Assembly (NCBI GenBank): GCA_965199915.1
Contig: OZ241348.1
Span: forward strand, 1,178,001-1,242,000
Source of the DNA: VXYL01 sp965199915
GTDB lineage: Bacteria > Pseudomonadota > Gammaproteobacteria > Pseudomonadales > Azotimanducaceae
Direction: 5' to 3'
DNA length: 64,000 bases
Both the position numbers and the translations under genes were made by a program. Positions 41,188 through 50,414 of this stretch are shown piece after piece. Each line of letters starts with the position of its first letter. The first letter of the stretch is position 1. The notes beneath the pieces were generated by a model that had not been told where the DNA came from, ran no database searches, and saw only the letters and a list, made by a program, of their open reading frames with translations.

Positions 41188-43440
41188 GCAGCTGCCCGTG
41201 CCGTCGGCGTCGAACACGAGGCCCGTCGGCAGCCCGCTCTCGGCGTAGGTCAGGACGCCGTTGCCGGCGCCCGCCGCCGGAATCTGGAACGCCGGGATGG
41301 CGCGGCCGTGCTGGAACGTCTTGTTCGACACCATGGCCGTGCCGAAGTCCGGCGCCGTGTCCGGCTGCGCGTCCAGCTGCGGCGCCGCCGCCAGGCCCCG
41401 GTACTTCAGGATCGGGTGCTGGTTCGACAGCCCGAACTCCCACGGATCGGCGTCGGCGTCGTCGCCGGTGGCGCCGTCGCCGTCCACGTCCTGGTCGTCC
41501 CAGGTCGCGTAGATGGCCTCGCCGGGATCGCCGACCAGCGTGTCGTAGTCCGTCGCCGCCTGCAGGTCCGCCGTCGACCGCCCAAGCGGCGGATTGCCGG
41601 CGATGTTGCTCAGGCCCGTGTCCCAGTAGCTCGCCGCTATCGTGCCGATGCCCGTCGTTCCCGCCAAGCCGGTCAGGATCGCGCAGTTGCCGGTCACCGT
41701 CCCCGTCGAATAGCTCGCCGCGATCGAACCCACGTGGCTGGTGCCGACAAGGCCGCCCGCCCGGGTGTTCGGCTGCGAGCTCGTGCAGACCACCTCCGCC
41801 GTCGAGTAGCTCGCCACCAGGGTTGCGAAGTTGTAGCCGACCAGCCCCCCCACGTCGTCGTCGCCCGACACCGAGCCGGACGACCACGCCGCCCCCGCGA
41901 AACCGCTGTTGTAGCCGACCAGCGCCCCCACATAATCGTCGCCGCCCCGCACCAGCGCGTCCGGCAGCCCCAGCGCCACGACCTTCGCGTCGCCGGCCAG
42001 GCCCGCGAACAGCCCCGAGTAGTCCCGCGCCCGGTTCACGAACAGGTTGGCGATGATCTTCCCGTTGCCGTCGAACGTCGCGTTGAAGTGCGTCGTGGCG
42101 CTCGGCGAGGACTCCGGGCCGATGGGATCCCAGCCCATGCCGTCGTTGTTGTACGCATCGCCCGTGTCGCCCGTTCCGCTCGTGTGCGTCTGCCCGTCGC
42201 CGTCGGTGTCGAAGTCCAAGTCGTTCAGGAGCTCGTAGCCCCGGCAGTCGTTGTCGTCCGCGTCGGCCGTCGTCGTCGGGCAGGCCAGCCCGGTGCCGGC
42301 GGCGTTGAACACCGCGTTCGCGAACGTGCTGGTGCCGCTGGCGGCGAAGTAGCTCGACGTGGCGCTGGACACGGGCGCGCCGTCGCCGTCCAGATCCCAG
42401 CGCACCGCGTGCAGCTGCGCCAGCGTCGAGATCTCGATCAGGCCGTCGCCGTCGGCGTCGTAGTCGTTGCGCTGCGAGGCCGGATCCTGGCCGCCGTACT
42501 TCAGCGCCGGATAGTTGTGCGCCGTGCCGAAGTCCCAAGCCTCGTCGGCCGCGTCCACCGTGCCGTCGTCGTTGGTGTCGTGGTCGTCCCACGCGGCGAA
42601 GGTGCCCGTCGCCGAGGTCGGCGTCTGCAGGCCGGCGGTGGTCAGGGCCGTGCCCAGGGCGCTGGAACTCTGTCCGGATGTCTCGCTGTTCCAGTACGAC
42701 GCCGTGGAAGTGCCGCTGGCGTTCTGGCCGACCAGGCCTCCCATCACCGGACTCGCGGTGGCGGCGACGGCCCCCGTCGCGTAGGAGTTCGTGATGGCGG
42801 CGGCGGCGGTGTCGGTGCGCCCGACCAGGCCGCCGAACCGCCCGGCGCCCCCTCCGCTGCCGCTCACCGCGCCGGTGGCGTAGCTGGCGGCGATGGCGCC
42901 CTGCGACAGCCCCGCCAGGCCGCCGACGTCGACGTACACCCCCGCTCCCGAAACGGCGGCTGTCGCGTGGCAGGCGCGGAGAACGCCGCCGGCGTGGACG
43001 CCCGCCAGACCGCCCGCGAACACGTCGTTGCCGTAGGACGTGACGGAAACCGCGCCGCCGCGCACGTGGACGGCGGCCACGGTTCCCGGACCACCGCCGC
43101 CAGGCCGCCGACCCGGGCGGCTAGGCCGCCGACGCTGGTCACTGCGACATCGACCAAGCCCAGGTTCGACACGCGGCTGCCCGTTCCCAGTTCCCCGAAC
43201 AGCCCGCGGTCGCCCGCGCCGTTCGTGGTCAGGTTGGCGATGGCGCGGTTGTTGCCGTGGAAGGTTCCCGTGTAGGCGCCGCCGATGGGCGCCCAGTTGG
43301 CGTGGGAGTTCGGATCGTCCGCGTCCACGTCGCCGTCGTCGTCCGTGTCGAAGTCCAGATCCGCCGTCAGCTCGTAGCCGGCGCAGTCGCCGTCGTCGCC
43401 GGCGTCCGGGCCGTCCAGGCAGCCCATGTCTTCCGCCAGC
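41188..43440 (-). pseudogene. GLUG-repeat/putative Ig surface protein, truncated at both ends and frameshifted
   Basis: Read on the minus strand: DDGDCAGYELTADLDFDTDD starts near 43400, then many GLUG repeats (GGLVGYN, IAASYSTGTVTG types) and calcium-binding-like acidic linkers (NDYDADGDGLIEISTLAQLH), then a putative Ig domain (TFQHGRAIPAFQIPAAGAGN; GLPTGLVFDADGTGSC) cut at 41188. One base appears missing near 43095, where the frame changes. No signal peptide is left at the 5' end, which runs into the promoter of ATPase copy B. The longest open frame is 41074-43080. Such proteins are large adhesins. Confidence 0.75.
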
Positions 43441-43491
43441 ACGGAACTACTGCTCTGCTCTTGACCCCAACGGGCGATCCGGATCGAGATT

Positions 43492-43508
43492 GTGCCACAA
43501 TCGGCCCA
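43492..43508 (+). promoter_or_regulatory. Conserved start-proximal promoter-like box, ATPase/nuclease copy B
   Basis: GTGCCACAAT at 43492-43501, 7 bases before the ATG; identical to the boxes of copies A and C. No Shine-Dalgarno sequence between box and start, suggesting leaderless translation. Confidence 0.5.
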
Positions 43509-45122
43509 ATGCGCTTCTTCAACACCGCCGGGCCGGTTCGCGCCGAGGACCACTACGCCATCCCGCCGCTCAAGCGCGGCAACGTCGCCGAAATCCTGCA
43601 GCTGATCCGCGACAAGCAGTACTTCGTGCTGCACGCGCCAAGGCAGACCGGCAAGACATCGGCGCTGATCGCCTTGCGCGACCTGCTGAACAGCGGCCAA
43701 GGCAGTGCGCCGCGGAACGACGATGGCGCGGGGAAGTTCCGCTGCGTGGACGTGAACGTGGAGGTCGGCCAAGTGGCGCGCGACGACACCGCGCGTGGCG
43801 TCCGCTCCATTCTGAGCAGCTTGGCGACCAGCGCGCGGCTGGTGGGCGACGACTTTCCGGATGGCGTTTGGCCGGACATCCTGGCCAAAGTCGGCCCCGA
43901 CGATGCGCTCAAGGAGTTGCTGGTCCAGTGGTGCTTGGCCAACCCGACGCCGCTGGTGCTGCTGGTGGACGAGATCGACTCGCTGGTGGGCGACACCCTG
44001 CTCTCGGTGCTGCGCCAGCTGCGCGCCGGCTACCAGCAGCGGCCGAGAGGCTTTCCACACAGCATCGTGCTCTGCGGCGTGCGCGACATCAGGGACTACC
44101 GGATTCGCTCAAGCACGGGCGAGGTGGTCGCCGGCGGCAGCCCGTTCAACGTCGCCGCGAAGTCCCTGCGCCTGGGCGACTTCACGCGGAAGGAGACGCG
44201 CCGGCTGATGCTGCAGCACATCCTGGAGACCGGACAGCGCTTCACGCCGGCGGCCCGCCGGGCGGTGTGGGAGCACACGCGAGGGCAACCGTGGCTGGTG
44301 AACGCGCTGTGCGCCGGGGCATGCTTCGACAGCGAGGCCGGGCGCGACCGCTCCCGCGCCATCGACGTGGAGGACGTCAACGCGGCGCGCGAGGAGCTGA
44401 TCCTGTCGCGGCGCACGCATCTCGACCAGCTGGCGCACAAGCTGGAGGAGGAGCGGGTGCGCCGCGTGGTCGAGCCGCTCCTCGCCGGAGGCGACGCGGC
44501 GCACGACCTGCGCGACTTGGAGTACGCGCGCGACCTGGGGCTGCTGGCACCGGACCCGCCGCCGCGCATGGCGAACCCCATCTACGCCGAAGTGGTGCCG
44601 CGCGAACTCGGCTACGTGCTGCAGGACAGCCTCGACGTGGACGACGCCTGGTACGTGGACGCCGCCGGCGTGGTGGACCTGCGCCGGCTGCTGACTGCCT
44701 TCGCCACCTTCTACGGCGAGCACGCCGGGCACTGGCTGCGGCGCTTGGACGACTACCGCGAGGCGGCGCCGCAGCTGATCCTGCAGGCCTACCTGCAGCG
44801 CATCGTGAACGGCGGCGGGCGCATCGAGCGGGAGTACGGCCTCGGGCGCGGGCGCACGGACCTGCTGGTGCTGTGGCCGCGCGAGCCGGGAGCGCCCTAC
44901 GACCTGTGGCGGCGCTTCGTGATCGAGTGCAAGGTGCTGCGCGACTCGGACCGCCGGAGCTTGGAGGCGACCGTCGAGCGTGGCGTGGAGCAGACCCTCG
45001 GCTACATGGGCAGGTGCGGCGCCGAGGAGGGGCACCTGGTGGTGTTCGACCGCCGAGAAGAGCCGGCGGCGCCGCGCCGCGGCGGGGAGCGCGAACGCGG
45101 CGTGGCCGTCTGGACGCTGTAG
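43509..45122 (+). CDS. AAA ATPase with PD-(D/E)XK nuclease-like C-terminus, copy B
   Basis: 537 residues. N-terminal P-loop ATPase of the AAA-like (AAA_35/PF14516- or archaeal-ATPase-like) type: Walker A HAPRQTGKTSALIALRD (about residues 43-57), Walker B LVLLVDEIDSLVGDTLL, sensor-like VVLCGVRDIRDYRI, then a helical/winged-helix part. The C-terminus has GRGRTDLLVLWP and RFVIECKVLR, the D and ExK of a PD-(D/E)XK fold. Probably an ATP-dependent DNA-acting protein; families of this build are often multicopy and may be mobile or defensive. It differs from copies A and C mainly near residues 60-120. Confidence 0.8.
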   Translation: MRFFNTAGPVRAEDHYAIPPLKRGNVAEILQLIRDKQYFVLHAPRQTGKTSALIALRDLLNSGQGSAPRNDDGAGKFRCVDVNVEVGQVARDDTARGVRSILSSLATSARLVGDDFPDGVWPDILAKVGPDDALKELLVQWCLANPTPLVLLVDEIDSLVGDTLLSVLRQLRAGYQQRPRGFPHSIVLCGVRDIRDYRIRSSTGEVVAGGSPFNVAAKSLRLGDFTRKETRRLMLQHILETGQRFTPAARRAVWEHTRGQPWLVNALCAGACFDSEAGRDRSRAIDVEDVNAAREELILSRRTHLDQLAHKLEEERVRRVVEPLLAGGDAAHDLRDLEYARDLGLLAPDPPPRMANPIYAEVVPRELGYVLQDSLDVDDAWYVDAAGVVDLRRLLTAFATFYGEHAGHWLRRLDDYREAAPQLILQAYLQRIVNGGGRIEREYGLGRGRTDLLVLWPREPGAPYDLWRRFVIECKVLRDSDRRSLEATVERGVEQTLGYMGRCGAEEGHLVVFDRREEPAAPRRGGERERGVAVWTL

Positions 45123-45182
45123 CCGCCCGCCAAGCCAAGCGCAACGCGAAACGCGGGCCGCCGCAACGCCCGCGCCTGAAAC

Positions 45183-45198
45183 GTGCCACAATCAATCC
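45183..45198 (+). promoter_or_regulatory. Conserved start-proximal promoter-like box, ATPase/nuclease copy C
   Basis: GTGCCACAAT at 45183-45192, 6 bases before the ATG. Same box as copies A and B, in otherwise different flanking sequence. No ribosome binding site is seen. Confidence 0.5.
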
Positions 45199-46812
45199 AT
45201 GCGCTTCTTCAACACCGAAGGGCCAGTCCGCGCCGAAGACCACTACGCCATCCCGCCGCTCAAGCGCGGCAACGTCGCTGAAATCCTGCAGCTGATCCGC
45301 GACAAGCGCTACTTCGTGCTGCACGCGCCGCGGCAGACCGGCAAGACATCGGCGCTGATCGCCCTGCGCGACCTCTTGAACAGCGGCGGCGCACCCGATG
45401 GTGCGAGTGCGCCCTCGGGCGCGGGCGGCTTCCGCTGCGTGAACGTGAACGTGGAGGTCGGCCAGGTGGCGCCCGACACCGCGCGCGGCATGCGGGCGAT
45501 TCTGGGCAGCCTCGCCGACAGCGCCATGCTGCTGGGCGACGATTTCCCCGCCGGGATCTGGCTTGAGGTTCTGGAAGGCATGGGCCCGGAAAATGCCCTC
45601 AAGGGGCTGCTCACCCGCTGGTGTCTTGCAAACCCGACGCCGCTGGTGCTGCTGGTGGACGAGATCGATTCGCTGGTGGGCGACACCCTGCTCTCGGTGC
45701 TGCGCCAACTGCGCGCCGGCTACGAGCACCGCCCGCGGGGGTTTCCGCACAGCGTCGTGCTCTGCGGCGTGCGCGACATCAGAGATTACCGCATCCGCTC
45801 CAGCACGGGGGAAGTGGTCGCCGGCGGCAGCCCGTTCAACGTGGCGGCGAAGTCCCTGCGCCTCGGCGACTTCACGCGGAAGGAGACGCGCCGGCTGATG
45901 CTGCAGCACATCCTGGAGACCGGACAGCGCTTCACGCCGGCGGCGCGCCGGGCGGTGTGGGAGCACACCCAAGGCCAGCCGTGGCTGGTGAACGCGCTGT
46001 GCGCCGGGGCGTGCTTCGACAGCGAGGCCGGGCGCGACCGCTCGCGGGCCATCGATGTGGAGGACGTCAACGCCGCCCGCGAGGAGCTGATCCTCTCCCG
46101 GCGCACGCATCTCGACCAGCTGGCGCACAAGCTGGAGGAGGAGCGCGTGCGCCGCGTCGTCGAGCCGATCCTCGCCGGCGGCGAAGCGCAATACGACCTG
46201 CGCGATCTGGAGTACGCGCGCGATCTGGGGCTGCTGGCGCCGGACCCGCCGCCGCGCATGGCGAACCCCATCTACGCCGAGGTGGTGCCCCGGGAACTCG
46301 GCTACGTGCTGCAAGACCGGCTCGACGTGGACGACGCCTGGTACGTGGACGCCGCCGGCGTGGTGGACCTGCGCCGGCTGCTGACCGCCTTCGCCACCTT
46401 CTACGGCGAGCACGCCGAACACTGGCTGGGGCGCTTCGACGACTACCGCGAGGCGGCGCCGCAGCTGATCCTGCAGGCCTACCTGCAGCGCATCGTCAAC
46501 GGCGGCGGGCGCATCGAGCGGGAGTACGGCCTCGGGCGAGGGCGCACGGACCTCTTGGTGCTGTGGCCGCGCGCGCCGGGAGCGCCCTACGACCTGTGGC
46601 GGCGCTTCGTGATCGAGTGCAAGGTGCTGCGCGACTCGGACCGCCGGAGCTTGGAGGCCACCGTCGAGCGCGGCGTGGAGCAGACCCTCGGCTACATGGG
46701 CGGGTGCGGGGCCGAGGAGGGGCATCTGGTGGTGTTCGACCGCCGCGAAGAGCCGGCGGCGCCGCGCCGCGGCGAGGCGCGCGAACGCGGCGTGGCCGTC
46801 TGGACGCTGTAG
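45199..46812 (+). CDS. AAA ATPase with PD-(D/E)XK nuclease-like C-terminus, copy C
   Basis: 537 residues, same architecture as copy B (Walker A APRQTGKTS, Walker B LVLLVDEIDS, nuclease-like TDLLVLWP and IECKVLR). It begins 76 bases after the stop of copy B, in tandem. The variable region lies after the first strand (NSGGAPDGASAPSGAGG) and in the helix around GIWLEVLEGMGPENAL, while the rest is almost unchanged, which looks like gene conversion or selection on one surface. It marks the right border of the accessory island. Confidence 0.8.
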   Translation: MRFFNTEGPVRAEDHYAIPPLKRGNVAEILQLIRDKRYFVLHAPRQTGKTSALIALRDLLNSGGAPDGASAPSGAGGFRCVNVNVEVGQVAPDTARGMRAILGSLADSAMLLGDDFPAGIWLEVLEGMGPENALKGLLTRWCLANPTPLVLLVDEIDSLVGDTLLSVLRQLRAGYEHRPRGFPHSVVLCGVRDIRDYRIRSSTGEVVAGGSPFNVAAKSLRLGDFTRKETRRLMLQHILETGQRFTPAARRAVWEHTQGQPWLVNALCAGACFDSEAGRDRSRAIDVEDVNAAREELILSRRTHLDQLAHKLEEERVRRVVEPILAGGEAQYDLRDLEYARDLGLLAPDPPPRMANPIYAEVVPRELGYVLQDRLDVDDAWYVDAAGVVDLRRLLTAFATFYGEHAEHWLGRFDDYREAAPQLILQAYLQRIVNGGGRIEREYGLGRGRTDLLVLWPRAPGAPYDLWRRFVIECKVLRDSDRRSLEATVERGVEQTLGYMGGCGAEEGHLVVFDRREEPAAPRRGEARERGVAVWTL

Positions 46813-46852
46813 CCGCCGGCCGCCGCGGACCCCACGACGGCCAAATGCGATC

Positions 46853-46888
46853 GCCCTGCCCGCAGGGCGTGCCCTGCCCGCAGGGCGT
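46853..46888. repeat. Two tandem 18-bp units with internal dyad symmetry
   Basis: GCCCTGCCCGCAGGGCGT twice in a row. Each unit can form a GCCCTGC/GCAGGGC hairpin. Lies after copy C and before the stop of the convergent DUF2333 gene; could help terminate transcription from either side, but there is no U-tract. Confidence 0.6.
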
Positions 46889-46920
46889 GCGAGGTGGCGT
46901 CGCGCGGTCGAGGAACACGC

Positions 46921-47976
46921 TCAGCCGCGGCTCAACAGATCGCGCAAGCGAATGAGAGCGGCGTTGGCGCGGGAGATGTACGACGCCATCACCAAAGAAT
47001 GGTTGGCCAGAAAGCCGAAGCCGCTACCGTTCAAGATCATCGGGCTCCACACCGGCGTTTGCGTGGCCTCCAGCTCGCGGATGATCTGCTGCAGGCCCAC
47101 GCGGGCGTTCTTGTCGTCCAGCACGACGGCGAAGTCGTGCTCCACCGCCTTGAGCAGGTGGATGAGCGCCCACGCTTGCCCGCGCGCCTCGAAAAACACG
47201 TTGTCGATTTGGAACCAGCTGGTCTTCGTCCGCACGTCGGCGGCCACGTCGGTGGCGCGCCGCGCGGCTGGTTCGCCCAGCAAATCCAAGTTCAACTGTT
47301 GCTTCCCAACGCTTTCGGAAAGCCGCAGCGAGATGGCGCCAAGGCGGCTCTCCACCTCGTCCAGCCAGCGGGTGAGGTTGTCGGCGCGGGCGAAGAACTG
47401 CGTGCCTTGCGCCCGGTCGTCCACCAGCCGCGCCGCGTAGGCGCGCAGGTGTTCCGCCCCGGTGCGGTACTCGTCCTCGGCCTCGGGAAAAATCCAGCTG
47501 TCGCTGGCGATGTAAAAGCGGCCCTCGGCGGCGGCCAGATCCGGATCTTCCGCGGACTGGCTTTGCGAGCGGCTGAGCTCGTTGCGCAGCGCGCGACTGA
47601 TCACGCGCAAGTGCGTGAGCACGCCGAACTCCCAGCTGGGCGTGTTGTCGAGGTACACCCCCGGCGGAAGAACGTCGTTGGAAAGATAGCCGCCGCGCTT
47701 TTGCAACAACGTCTCCGCCAGCGTGGCAACGGTGACCGCCGTGGTGAAGCCGGTGACGGGTTCCACCCCCGCTTGGCGCGCCTGCCCGGCGGCGGCCGCC
47801 ACCGGATCGAAGGCCGGCGGTTCGTACGCCCACCACCAGCCGAGGCCCACCACGAACAGCACCACCGCACCGATCCCGATCGACACGGCGAACAACCTCT
47901 TGCGGCCGCGACCGCCAGCTTGTCCATCGCCGCCACCGGCCGCGTGCGAACCGCTGTGCCAAAGTCGGAACTTCAC
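46921..47976 (-). CDS. DUF2333 family inner-membrane protein
   Basis: 351 residues. One N-terminal membrane helix (FAVSIGIGAVVLFVVGLGWW) and a large periplasmic helical domain: VTVATLAETLLQKRGGYLSN, LPPGVYLDNTPSWEFGVLTH, FYIASDSWIFPEAEDEY and the terminal NHSLVMASYISRANAALIRL are hallmarks of DUF2333. Function unknown; the family is widespread in gammaproteobacteria. ATGA overlap with the copper-chaperone gene upstream, so it is the last gene of a three-gene operon. Confidence 0.9.
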   Translation of the reverse strand: MKFRLWHSGSHAAGGGDGQAGGRGRKRLFAVSIGIGAVVLFVVGLGWWWAYEPPAFDPVAAAAGQARQAGVEPVTGFTTAVTVATLAETLLQKRGGYLSNDVLPPGVYLDNTPSWEFGVLTHLRVISRALRNELSRSQSQSAEDPDLAAAEGRFYIASDSWIFPEAEDEYRTGAEHLRAYAARLVDDRAQGTQFFARADNLTRWLDEVESRLGAISLRLSESVGKQQLNLDLLGEPAARRATDVAADVRTKTSWFQIDNVFFEARGQAWALIHLLKAVEHDFAVVLDDKNARVGLQQIIRELEATQTPVWSPMILNGSGFGFLANHSLVMASYISRANAALIRLRDLLSRG

Positions 47977-48488
47977 GGCTTCGCCTCCTGCTCCTCGACC
48001 GCGGGATGTGCAACTCTTGTCTCCGGCGCGGCGCCGGGAGGGCGCACCGCGAAGGCGACCGGGATTTCCTCGCCGCTGGCCAAGCGGGCGTGGAAGGTCA
48101 CCGGTCCAGCGCCCAAACCGGCGGCGTCAACGCCGAACAACATCAGATGTTTGCCGCCCGGCGCCAGTTGCATTGCCGACTTCGCCGGCAGGTTCAGTTC
48201 GCGCACGCGCCGCATCCGCGCCACGCCATCCTCAATGCGCGTCTCGTGCATCTCAACGCGAAACGGGCCGGTGAAACCAACCACCGTCGCGGGCGCCACG
48301 CTGTCGTTGCGGATGTCGCAGTACCCGGCGGCGACGTTCTGGCTTGGCGCCGGCAACCGAATCCAAGCGTTCTCGATCACCAGCGAGGCGGCGGCGGCCG
48401 GCATGGCGGTCAACGCGACCACGGTCGCGGCAAGGCGCAACGCGTTCAACCTTCGCGGCCTTCCAAGCGGACGTTCAACCCTCGCCAC
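47973..48488 (-). CDS. PCu(A)C-type periplasmic copper chaperone
   Basis: 171 residues from a GTG overlapping the previous gene; a TTG at 48449 (then NALRLAATVVALTAMPAAAA) would give a more compact signal peptide. The mature domain has the copper motif HxnM...HxM: MHETRIEDGVARMRRV, then LAPGGKHLMLFGVD. Such proteins deliver Cu(I) to the CuA site of cytochrome oxidase or hold copper in the periplasm. It sits between a lipoprotein gene and DUF2333. Confidence 0.87.
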   Translation of the reverse strand: MARVERPLGRPRRLNALRLAATVVALTAMPAAAASLVIENAWIRLPAPSQNVAAGYCDIRNDSVAPATVVGFTGPFRVEMHETRIEDGVARMRRVRELNLPAKSAMQLAPGGKHLMLFGVDAAGLGAGPVTFHARLASGEEIPVAFAVRPPGAAPETRVAHPAVEEQEAKP

Positions 48489-49191
48489 CGTCCGGGTTGA
48501 ACAGGAGCACGACCACCTGCGGCGGCCGGCCGATCTCGATGCTGCCGCGCACGGGCGCCGTGCCGGGCGCCTTGCGCAATTGCCGGTGTATCCAGCGCCC
48601 GTCCGCGTCGGACCCGGCCCGAATGGTGACGCGCGCGTTGGCGCGCCGCGCATGGCCGCCAAAAGCCGCCAACTTCCGGGCAAGCGCCGCGCTTCTGCCG
48701 CGCACGGCGCCGTGTTCCAAGTTCATCGTCAGCCGTTCGGCGTTGGCCACCAGGGCAAGATGCCGCCGCATCGGGGCAATGCCCGGGTGCGCAGCGTCCA
48801 CGATCGCGGCGCGTTCCAACATCGTGCGCGCCGAACCCCAGTTGCGACGCTCGATGGCGCGGTTGGCGAGGACGATGTAGCGTTCCACAATGCGCTCCAT
48901 GCCAAGCCGCGCCTGCGGCGCGTCCGGCACCAACGCCAGCGCCCGGCGGAAGTGCAAATGCGCGCAGTCGTCCGGCGGCGTGAGCAGGCGATCCTCCGCG
49001 AGGGCGCGTTCCGCGGCCGCCAACGCGGCCGCCAGCGCAGCGTTGTCTTGCGGCGCGACGGGCTCCGGCGCAGGTGGCGCAGGCGCTGCCGGGGCCGGCG
49101 GCGTCGGGACGGACACTGGGACGCATCCCGCCGCCAGCAAGACCACCAAGAACGCCGAGCGGGGGAAGTTGCCTTGGCGCAGCCGGTCCAA
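48475..49191 (-). CDS. Putative lipoprotein with TPR-like helices
   Basis: 238 residues. Lipoprotein signal AFLVVLLAAGC (Cys at about residue 23), a Pro/Ala linker, then two or three helical repeats (AAALAAAERALAEDRLL; YIVLANRAIERRNWGSARTM; LERAAIVDAAHPGIAPMRRH) and a C-terminal beta part (RANARVTIRAGSDADGRW; SIEIGRPPQVVVLLF). No family recognised. First gene of the operon with the copper chaperone and DUF2333. Confidence 0.6.
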   Translation of the reverse strand: MDRLRQGNFPRSAFLVVLLAAGCVPVSVPTPPAPAAPAPPAPEPVAPQDNAALAAALAAAERALAEDRLLTPPDDCAHLHFRRALALVPDAPQARLGMERIVERYIVLANRAIERRNWGSARTMLERAAIVDAAHPGIAPMRRHLALVANAERLTMNLEHGAVRGRSAALARKLAAFGGHARRANARVTIRAGSDADGRWIHRQLRKAPGTAPVRGSIEIGRPPQVVVLLFNPDGGEG

Positions 49192-49261
49192 TCTTCAACC
49201 CTCGATTTCCGACACAGGCGCCACGGGACTGCCGCGTCTCCAGCAAACGCGAGGCATCGCG

Positions 49262-50374
49262 TCAGGCGGCTTCGAGTTCCAAGGGCTTTTCCAATTCACG
49301 CCAGTCGATGTCGCCGTCCGTCGCCAAGTTCTCGAAGTCCAGCACGCCCATTTCCTCGAACTTCGGACGCACGCGCTCCGTGAGCAGGCCGATGCGTTTC
49401 AGGTTGGGGATGATGCGCGCGTAGAGCAAGTTGAGGAAGTCCGCGTTCAAGCCGCGTTCCACGAGGGCGGCCCGCGCGTGATCGACATCCCAGCCGAAGT
49501 AGCGGAACACGTCGTTGCGAATCAGCCGGTCGCGGCTGACGATGCAGGCCTGATAGGCGAACTCGGCGCGATCCTCGCGCTCCGGCTCGGAAAGCGTGGC
49601 CACGAACTCTTCCAAGTAGTTGACGCCGAACGTCACATGTCGCGCTTCGTCGCGGATCACCAAATAGAGCAGGTCGCGCAGCACCGGATCGTCGCTTTCG
49701 TTGCGCGCCGTGTGGAATGCGGCCAGCGCAAGCCCTTCGAGGATGATCTGCATGCCGATGAACTTGAGGTCCCAGCGCGGGTCGGTGAGGATCTTGTCCA
49801 GCAGATCCTTGAGGCCGCCGGTGACCGGATAGGTGAAGCCCACTTTGGTGCGCAGGTAGCGGTTGAACACCTCTACATGGCGCGCTTCGTCGAACGTCTG
49901 CGAAGCCGCGTACAGCTTGGCGTTGAAACTCGGCGCGCAGGACGCGAGCTGCGACGCCACCAACAAGGCGCCCTGCTCGCCGTGCAGGAACTGCGAAAGC
50001 GACCATGCGAAGTCGTGGCGTATGAACTCCAGCTTGCGCTCCATGGGGAACGCGTCGAAAGGCGCGTAGCCGTTCCACGGATACGCGGCCACCATCTCCG
50101 CGACGCGCTCGGGATCCGGCGCTTCGCGGGGCTCGCCGAAGTCCCGCGTGCGCGCCCAGGCGATGTCCGTGGTGGCGTTCCAGTTCAGTTCCTTGCCCAG
50201 CTCGTACAGGCGCCGAATGCGGTTGTCCACCGCTTCGTAGTCCCAGTTGTAGGCGCCGTCGAGCGGCGTTTGGAAAATCTCCGCCACATGCTCCACGGCG
50301 TCCGCCGGCAAGTCCACTTGCGGGTCGAAACGGGTCAGTTTGCGCGGTGCCGCGTCAACGTAGCTGATGTCCAT
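49262..50374 (-). CDS. Ferritin-like diiron protein (ribonucleotide-reductase-R2/AurF-like)
   Basis: 370 residues. The six ligands of a carboxylate-bridged diiron site can be read in order: Glu133 (FLHGEQGALL), Glu163 and His166 (FDEARHVEVF), Glu213 (MQIILEGLAL), Glu243 and His246 (IRDEARHVTFG). The fold is a four-helix bundle oxidase or oxygenase of the RNR-like superfamily. Substrate is unknown; relatives include N-oxygenases and ligand-binding oxidases. Monocistronic here, between the lipoprotein operon and the kinase gene. Confidence 0.8.
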   Translation of the reverse strand: MDISYVDAAPRKLTRFDPQVDLPADAVEHVAEIFQTPLDGAYNWDYEAVDNRIRRLYELGKELNWNATTDIAWARTRDFGEPREAPDPERVAEMVAAYPWNGYAPFDAFPMERKLEFIRHDFAWSLSQFLHGEQGALLVASQLASCAPSFNAKLYAASQTFDEARHVEVFNRYLRTKVGFTYPVTGGLKDLLDKILTDPRWDLKFIGMQIILEGLALAAFHTARNESDDPVLRDLLYLVIRDEARHVTFGVNYLEEFVATLSEPEREDRAEFAYQACIVSRDRLIRNDVFRYFGWDVDHARAALVERGLNADFLNLLYARIIPNLKRIGLLTERVRPKFEEMGVLDFENLATDGDIDWRELEKPLELEAA

Positions 50375-50414
50375 GTCGTCTGCCCTGTGGTGTTCTGCTT
50401 CGGTGTGCCGCCGA

